Shown: positions 32,511 through 36,827 of the stretch, one piece after another | How positions within the stretch are numbered: the first letter of the stretch is position 1 | Layout: each line of letters begins with the position of its first letter | From: Bacillus sp. MRMR6 | Lineage (GTDB): Bacteria; Bacillota; Bacilli; Bacillales; Cytobacillaceae | NCBI RefSeq assembly: GCF_001940785.1 | Contig: NZ_MSLS01000016.1 | Location: 50,805 to 87,631 of the forward strand | DNA: 36,827 nt | Reading direction: 5' to 3' | Translations under genes and position numbers: made by a program | Notes under the pieces: generated by a model | What the model saw: only the letters and a program-made list of their open reading frames with translations | What the model was told of the DNA's origin: nothing | Database searches by the model: none

Positions 32511-33353
32511 ATGAGCAAAATTAAGATTGTAACTGATTCAACAATGGATATGACAAAAGAAATGGCTGAACAATTAGGTATTGTAATAGTACCCTTGTCA
32601 GTAACAATAAATGGTGAAACATATTTGGACAGAGTCGATATACAACCAGCTGAATTTATTAAAACGATGAAAGGCCTAGAGGAATTACCAAAAAGTTCTC
32701 AGCCGTCAGCGGGTACTTTTCTTGAGGTGTATGACCAGCTTGGGGATGAAGGGTACGAAGTGCTATCAATACATATGACAGGGAAAATGAGTGGAACGGT
32801 CCGTTCTGCAGAAAGTGCAGCACAAATGACGAAGACAAAAGTGACGGTTCTTGACTCGAGATTCATTTCCTTTGCTCTACAATTTCAGGTGAGAGAAGCT
32901 GCTGAAATGGCGAAGCAGGGAAAACGTATGGAGGAAATCTTAGCTCGTCTTGAAACGGTTTGTAATCATACTAAACTTTATATTATGGTGGATACGTTAG
33001 AGAACATGGTAAAGGGCGGACGTATTGGTAAAGGGAAGGCTTTTATTGGATCCTTACTTAATATCAAGCCGATTGCCTCGCTTGAAGGAGCCGAATATAA
33101 CCCAGTAGCCAAGGTGCGAAGTCATTCACAAGTTGTAAAATGGCTGGCAAAGCAATTTGCCGAAGATGTTAGAGGCAAGACAATCCGGGGAGCAGGGATT
33201 GTTCATGCCGAGGCATACGAATTAGCATCAAAATTAAAGGATTCAATTATCGAATTAACGGGGTTCGAGGATATTAAAATTGATTATACGGGTCCAACCA
33301 TCAGTACACATACAGGACCAGGGGCTATTGCTTTGATGTACTATTTTGAATAA
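32511..33353 (+). CDS. DegV family protein (second copy)
   Basis: The 280-residue DegV-fold protein shows VTDSTMDM, SSQPSAGTF, MTGKMSGTVRSA, VKGGRIGKG and the C-terminal STHTGPGAIAL. These are the fatty-acid-binding signature motifs. It differs strongly from the DegV at 11332, so this is not a recent duplication. ATG at 32511 has a weak AGGATGTGA site. It lies beside an MBL-fold gene whose promoter has a FadR-type palindrome, so a shared role in fatty-acid handling is possible. Confidence 0.9.
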   Translation: MSKIKIVTDSTMDMTKEMAEQLGIVIVPLSVTINGETYLDRVDIQPAEFIKTMKGLEELPKSSQPSAGTFLEVYDQLGDEGYEVLSIHMTGKMSGTVRSAESAAQMTKTKVTVLDSRFISFALQFQVREAAEMAKQGKRMEEILARLETVCNHTKLYIMVDTLENMVKGGRIGKGKAFIGSLLNIKPIASLEGAEYNPVAKVRSHSQVVKWLAKQFAEDVRGKTIRGAGIVHAEAYELASKLKDSIIELTGFEDIKIDYTGPTISTHTGPGAIALMYYFE

Positions 33354-33389
33354 TGGAAGTAAGGGATGGTGCATAATGCACCATCCTAT

Positions 33390-34274
33390 TTATTTTGCTA
33401 AAGAAATTTCTGATTCCAGGACGGTATATCCAAGGCGGTGTAAATGCTTGCGGATCCCACTGCGCTCCCATGTTTTTAAGATCAACTTATCGAGCATATG
33501 TTTTGGATAAAATATCCCGATATTTGTTAACTCCTCAAAATTGATCCCTTTATTTACATATCCTTCAATGACTTTATCACGTTTGTCAATAACAGTTAGA
33601 TATTTTTCCATTGCAGAATGAAATTCCTTTTTAGAGAACATCCCCTTTTGATGACCCGTAATATAAGTATCCGCATCAATGCTGAGTAGCCGCTTGCCCG
33701 AGTTAATAAATTCATTGATATCACCATCCGTTCCAAAATACCAGGGTCCAAATGACGTCATATCAAAATCACCAACAAATACAATCCCTAGTTCAGGGAA
33801 GTATGGGCTAGAATAGCCTTTCGTATGACCTGGTGTGTGCAGAAAGATTGTTTTTACGTCTCCGAAAACATATTCCGTTTCGTACTGATATGTTCCGGAA
33901 ATATCTCCAAGGCTTTTAACCCACTCCTCGGGCAGATGCTTTTGGAACACATTTACTCCCTTTTCACCCCATTCTTGATAAATGCCGTTCCCCTTAGCTA
34001 TACCTTCAATTGATTGAACTGTTTCATATTCAATCGGATTAATCCATTTTCTCGCATTCTTGAAAAGATGATTATTTAATGTATGATCGGGATGATAGTG
34101 AGTGTTTATCACTAAATCGACTCCGTAATCCTTGTCTATTGTAATTAATGCTGCTGGTTCTGCACCCGTGTCAATTAGGACTTTATCTTCACAATGAATA
34201 TACAAGCTTCTAGAGAAAGGGACTTTGCTATTATTTGGACCCTCTACAATTGTGATTGGACCAATTCTTTCCAC
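33390..34274 (-). CDS. MBL-fold metallo-hydrolase
   Basis: The roughly 294-residue protein has the metallo-beta-lactamase fold metal motifs: THYHPDHT (HxHxDH), HTPGHTKG, the bridging GDFD and the final TGH. Such enzymes hydrolyse thioesters, esters or phosphodiesters; the substrate here is unknown. I chose GTG at 34274, seven bases after GTGAGGTG, rather than TTG at 34298, which would include that site. An extended -10 promoter and a FadR-like operator lie upstream (34312-34336). It is divergent from the germination operon. Confidence 0.85.
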   Translation of the reverse strand: MERIGPITIVEGPNNSKVPFSRSLYIHCEDKVLIDTGAEPAALITIDKDYGVDLVINTHYHPDHTLNNHLFKNARKWINPIEYETVQSIEGIAKGNGIYQEWGEKGVNVFQKHLPEEWVKSLGDISGTYQYETEYVFGDVKTIFLHTPGHTKGYSSPYFPELGIVFVGDFDMTSFGPWYFGTDGDINEFINSGKRLLSIDADTYITGHQKGMFSKKEFHSAMEKYLTVIDKRDKVIEGYVNKGINFEELTNIGIFYPKHMLDKLILKTWERSGIRKHLHRLGYTVLESEISLAK

Positions 34275-34311
34275 TGTTAACACCTCACTAAAATTCAAAA
34301 TTAAGATTTTA

Positions 34312-34336
34312 TGAATGAATATTCACTCATTATATC
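34312..34336 (-). promoter_or_regulatory. FadR-type operator overlapping the MBL gene promoter
   Basis: TGAATGAATATTCACTCA (34312-34329) matches the B. subtilis FadR (TetR family) consensus TGAATGAMTANTCATTCA with one mismatch. On the minus strand TGATATAAT (34329-34337) is a perfect extended -10, and the palindrome lies directly over the expected transcript start, ideal for repression. FadR of Bacillus controls fatty-acid degradation and is relieved by long-chain acyl-CoA. Other TetR regulators use similar palindromes. Confidence 0.65.
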
Positions 34337-34456
34337 ATATCTTTCTGAAAATATATAATATTCTTGCTCCCACACTCGTTCAATTATGGGTTTTATGGGT
34401 AAAAATCAGTTTATTGGTAAATATAATAAAAAATTACATGTTTAAAGGTGTTGCTT

Positions 34457-35974
34457 ATGTTCAAATGGTTATCTGGAAATAAACCGGCAGAAGAATCAAA
34501 AGCACATAGCTTAGAAATTGAAATCCTCAAGGAACAGATACAGAAGGAATTGAATGTGGGCACAGACCTTGCCTATCGAATCTTAAAAAAAGAGCAGGAA
34601 AAGCTGATTTTTTGCTTCATGGATAGCGCAATTGATAAAAATCAGCTTGAGGAATTTATTATTAAGCCGATTCAAATGAATACTGAAGTGCAGTGGACTA
34701 GTGAGTCCTTGGCGAAGATTATTCCAATTGCGGACTTGTCTGGTGCTAATCAAATATACGAGGTTGTCGATGGTGTTAATAATGGTAAAGTCTATATCTA
34801 TGTAGAGGGCCAGCCGTTTGGAATATTAGCTAACATTAGTAAACCACTTGTAAGAGGACTAGAAAAAGCTGAAACAGAATCTCTAGTTTATGGCCCTAAA
34901 ATAGCCTTTACTGAGTCATTGAGCGGCAATATTAATCTGTTGAGGAATAATATAAAAACTTCAGATTTATGCATGGAAGACCTTACTATCGGCAGTAGAT
35001 CAAAAACTAAAGTCAAGATTGTCTATATAAAGGGGATTGCCGATGAAGAAATTGTAAATACCTTTCGGCAAAGAATAAGGGATTTAGAGGTTGATTATGT
35101 AGCAGGAACGACTGTCCTAGGACAGTATCTCGATGGCAATAGCTGGTCAGTATTTCCTCAGTTAATGACAACAGAGCTGCCAGACAGAATCTCTATTGCT
35201 TTATTTAGAGGAAAAGTGGCCGTCCTTATGGACCGTAGCCCTGACGCCCTTTATGGCCCAACGCCATTTTTTACTTTTTTTGAGTCAACGGAGGATGTAT
35301 ATTTACGTTGGAACATGGGCTTGTTTTTAAGAATGCTTCGGTTAATTGCTACATTTTTGTCTGTATTACTTACACCAGCCTATGTTGCGGTTTTAACATA
35401 TCATTATGAAGTGATTCCTTCACCCTTATTAGTTTCTTTGGGAGAATCAAGGTCAAGAGTGCCCTTTCCTCCTGTATTTGAAGCTCTCTTACTAGAATTT
35501 GTTATTGAACTATTGCGGGAGGCAGGGGCTAGGCTGCCGACTAAAGTAGGCCAGACAATGGGTATTGTTGGTGGTATTGTAATCGGGCAAGCAGCAGTTG
35601 AAGCTGGATTTACAAGTAATATTTTAATTATTATCATCGCGTTAAGTGCACTCGGTTCTTTTACAACACCAAGCTATATAATGGGGACTGCAATTCGAAT
35701 GATACGTTTTCCGATTATTTTTTTAGCGGGTTTATGGGGCGGGATTGGTTTAATGATCTCTTTTTGCTTCATTTTAATTCATTTAATTAAATTAGAAACA
35801 TTAGGTTCACCTTACCTCACACCTGTTTATCCGTTAAGGATAAAAGATTTTGGATATAGTTTTTTTAGAATTCCGCTTCAATACCTTTCACATCGTCCCT
35901 TAACAAATCGCACTGAGGACAATAATCGGTTTCCTAAAATGAAGGGTAGGAAAAAAAAGGATGTAGATGAATAG
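34457..35974 (+). CDS. GerA-family spore germination protein (GerKA/GerAA type)
   Basis: The roughly 505-residue protein is the A subunit of a germinant receptor in the spore inner membrane, which senses small molecules and triggers germination. A soluble N-terminal half (about 1-290, with LEKAETESLVYGPKIAFTES typical of the family) is followed by four or five membrane helices (about 295-455) and a basic tail. ATG at 34457 follows AAAGGTG. The GerB-type gene begins 12 bases after its stop, so the operon order is A-B, presumably followed by C outside the window. The receptor class (GerA, GerB or GerK) cannot be fixed from this. Confidence 0.92.
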   Translation: MFKWLSGNKPAEESKAHSLEIEILKEQIQKELNVGTDLAYRILKKEQEKLIFCFMDSAIDKNQLEEFIIKPIQMNTEVQWTSESLAKIIPIADLSGANQIYEVVDGVNNGKVYIYVEGQPFGILANISKPLVRGLEKAETESLVYGPKIAFTESLSGNINLLRNNIKTSDLCMEDLTIGSRSKTKVKIVYIKGIADEEIVNTFRQRIRDLEVDYVAGTTVLGQYLDGNSWSVFPQLMTTELPDRISIALFRGKVAVLMDRSPDALYGPTPFFTFFESTEDVYLRWNMGLFLRMLRLIATFLSVLLTPAYVAVLTYHYEVIPSPLLVSLGESRSRVPFPPVFEALLLEFVIELLREAGARLPTKVGQTMGIVGGIVIGQAAVEAGFTSNILIIIIALSALGSFTTPSYIMGTAIRMIRFPIIFLAGLWGGIGLMISFCFILIHLIKLETLGSPYLTPVYPLRIKDFGYSFFRIPLQYLSHRPLTNRTEDNNRFPKMKGRKKKDVDE

Positions 35975-35985
35975 GAGCGATTAAC

Positions 35986-36827
35986 ATGAAAGTAAATTTA
36001 CATCCGAAGGAAGGATTATTATTTAATGCGTTCATGCTAATCTTTATCATTCACTCTATTCAAGCGGGAGTAGGGATGGCAGGTCTGCCTAGAATAGTTT
36101 ATTTAGAGGCAAAGCATGATGCATGGATATCTGTTTTTTTAGGAGGGCTGACAGCCTCTGTCGTTTTATGGTTTATTACCAAAATGCTAAGGCAGTATGA
36201 GAATGCTGACTTATATGGGATCCACTTGGATGTGTTCGGAAAATGGCTAGGCAGTATATTAAGCGTTATCTATATGACATATATGTCAACTAGTTTTTTT
36301 GTGATATATATGAATTATATTGAAATTGTTCAAGTATGGATCTTTCCTACTTTACCTACCTGGCCATTGGCACTAGTACTTATTGTTTTGTCCATTTATA
36401 CGGTTTACGGGGGAATCAGAGTGGTTGTTGGATTTGCTTTCCTCTCCGTGGTCGGGACAATTTGGATAGTTTTTGTTATACTCATCCCCTTTCGGTACGG
36501 AGATTTCAATCATCTGTTTCCAATTTTTAATGTAAATATGAAAGATATCATCAAAGGGATTCACAGTACTTCACTTTCCTTAATGGGTTTTGAAATCCTG
36601 ATGTTCGTATATCCATTTATCAAAAACAAACAAAGGGTAATGCTCTTTGCACAAATAGGAAATAGTATCACTACTCTAATATTTACCTTACTTACCCTTC
36701 TCTCCATTGTATTTTTTGCTTCAGCCAGCCTTGAAAGAACCATCTGGCCTGTTATATCGATGTTTAAAGTGGTTCGGCTCCCTAATTTAGAAAGGTTTGA
36801 GTTTATCGCTGTTTCTTTTTGGATGTT
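35986..36827 (+). CDS. GerB-type spore germination permease subunit (3' end outside window)
   Basis: The open frame from ATG at 35986, behind AGGAG, runs to the window end without a stop (about 280 codons). It is an APC-type membrane permease fold with repeated hydrophobic helices; the start (MKVNLHPKEGLLFNAFMLIF) and motifs GVGMAGLPRIVYLEAKHDAW and GFEILMFVYPF are those of the GerAB/GerKB subunit. This subunit is thought to bind the germinant. It is complete at its N-terminus and lacks roughly the last 80 to 90 residues. It is co-transcribed with the A subunit. Confidence 0.92.
   Translation, partial: MKVNLHPKEGLLFNAFMLIFIIHSIQAGVGMAGLPRIVYLEAKHDAWISVFLGGLTASVVLWFITKMLRQYENADLYGIHLDVFGKWLGSILSVIYMTYMSTSFFVIYMNYIEIVQVWIFPTLPTWPLALVLIVLSIYTVYGGIRVVVGFAFLSVVGTIWIVFVILIPFRYGDFNHLFPIFNVNMKDIIKGIHSTSLSLMGFEILMFVYPFIKNKQRVMLFAQIGNSITTLIFTLLTLLSIVFFASASLERTIWPVISMFKVVRLPNLERFEFIAVSFWM

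Noticed and set aside
34370..34456. Sigma-G promoter expected before the germination operon
   Set aside because: Only weak matches (for example TGGGTA with AATATAA) were found; spacing and -10 match are too poor to call.
1..36827. CRISPR arrays, tRNA or rRNA genes, transposases
   Set aside because: No spaced direct repeats, cloverleaf-like CCA-ending segments, rRNA blocks or DDE/serine/tyrosine recombinase motifs were seen.

Overview
This window reads as a chromosomal segment of a low-GC, endospore-forming Bacillaceae species (Bacillus or a close relative such as Neobacillus). The evidence is a small acid-soluble spore protein (sspL), a GerA-type germinant receptor operon at the right edge, the bacilliredoxin brxA, ypgR, ypgQ, mntR and yce/ter genes that read like their Bacillus subtilis counterparts, strong AGGAGG-type ribosome binding sites, frequent TTG/GTG starts and many hairpin-plus-T-run terminators.

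Left edge (1-1240): two pieces of a 5'-3' exonuclease lie in tandem. The first (1-307) is the C-terminal end of a very AT-rich, divergent copy that ends in its own terminator. The second (547-1200) has normal Bacillus composition but has lost its N-terminus at a sharp junction near 546, where a LexA-like box sits. This looks like the edge of an inserted element (or an assembly joint) inside ypcP.

Region 1240-16530 is mostly housekeeping: sspL, a divergent PAP2 protein, two RNase H-like genes (ypdQ-like and ypeP), ypeQ, cspD, topB, mntR, a DUF3892 protein, metA (with the residue typical of acetyl-CoA-using enzymes), formate-tetrahydrofolate ligase, a DegV protein, then ypgQ, an ABC-F factor of the YfmR/Uup type, ypgR and brxA.

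Region 16530-28165 is the accessory highlight: an expanded tellurium/toxic-anion (Ter) stress locus. It holds three TerD-domain genes, a TerC-family membrane protein, TelA (yceH), yceG and a tightly packed four-gene biosynthetic module (HpcH/CitE-type lyase, phosphoribosyltransferase-TRSP protein, StiP/PELOTA protein, HAD phosphatase). Two near-perfect sigma-W promoters (TGAAAC-N16-CGTA) precede yceD and the yceG-yceH-yceC-yceE group, so the locus is probably part of an envelope-stress regulon. Two copies of a hairpin-rich intergenic repeat lie at 16528-16603 and 23950-24030. An orphan two-helix membrane protein and a secreted anthrax-lethal-factor-like metallopeptidase sit in or beside the locus.

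Region 28960-36827: thyA-dfrA (thymidylate and folate recycling), tatA and tatC (twin-arginine export), a second DegV protein, an MBL-fold hydrolase whose promoter carries a FadR-type palindrome, and the first two genes of a gerA-type spore germination operon, the second cut by the window end. No rRNA, tRNA, CRISPR array, transposase or integrase gene was found.
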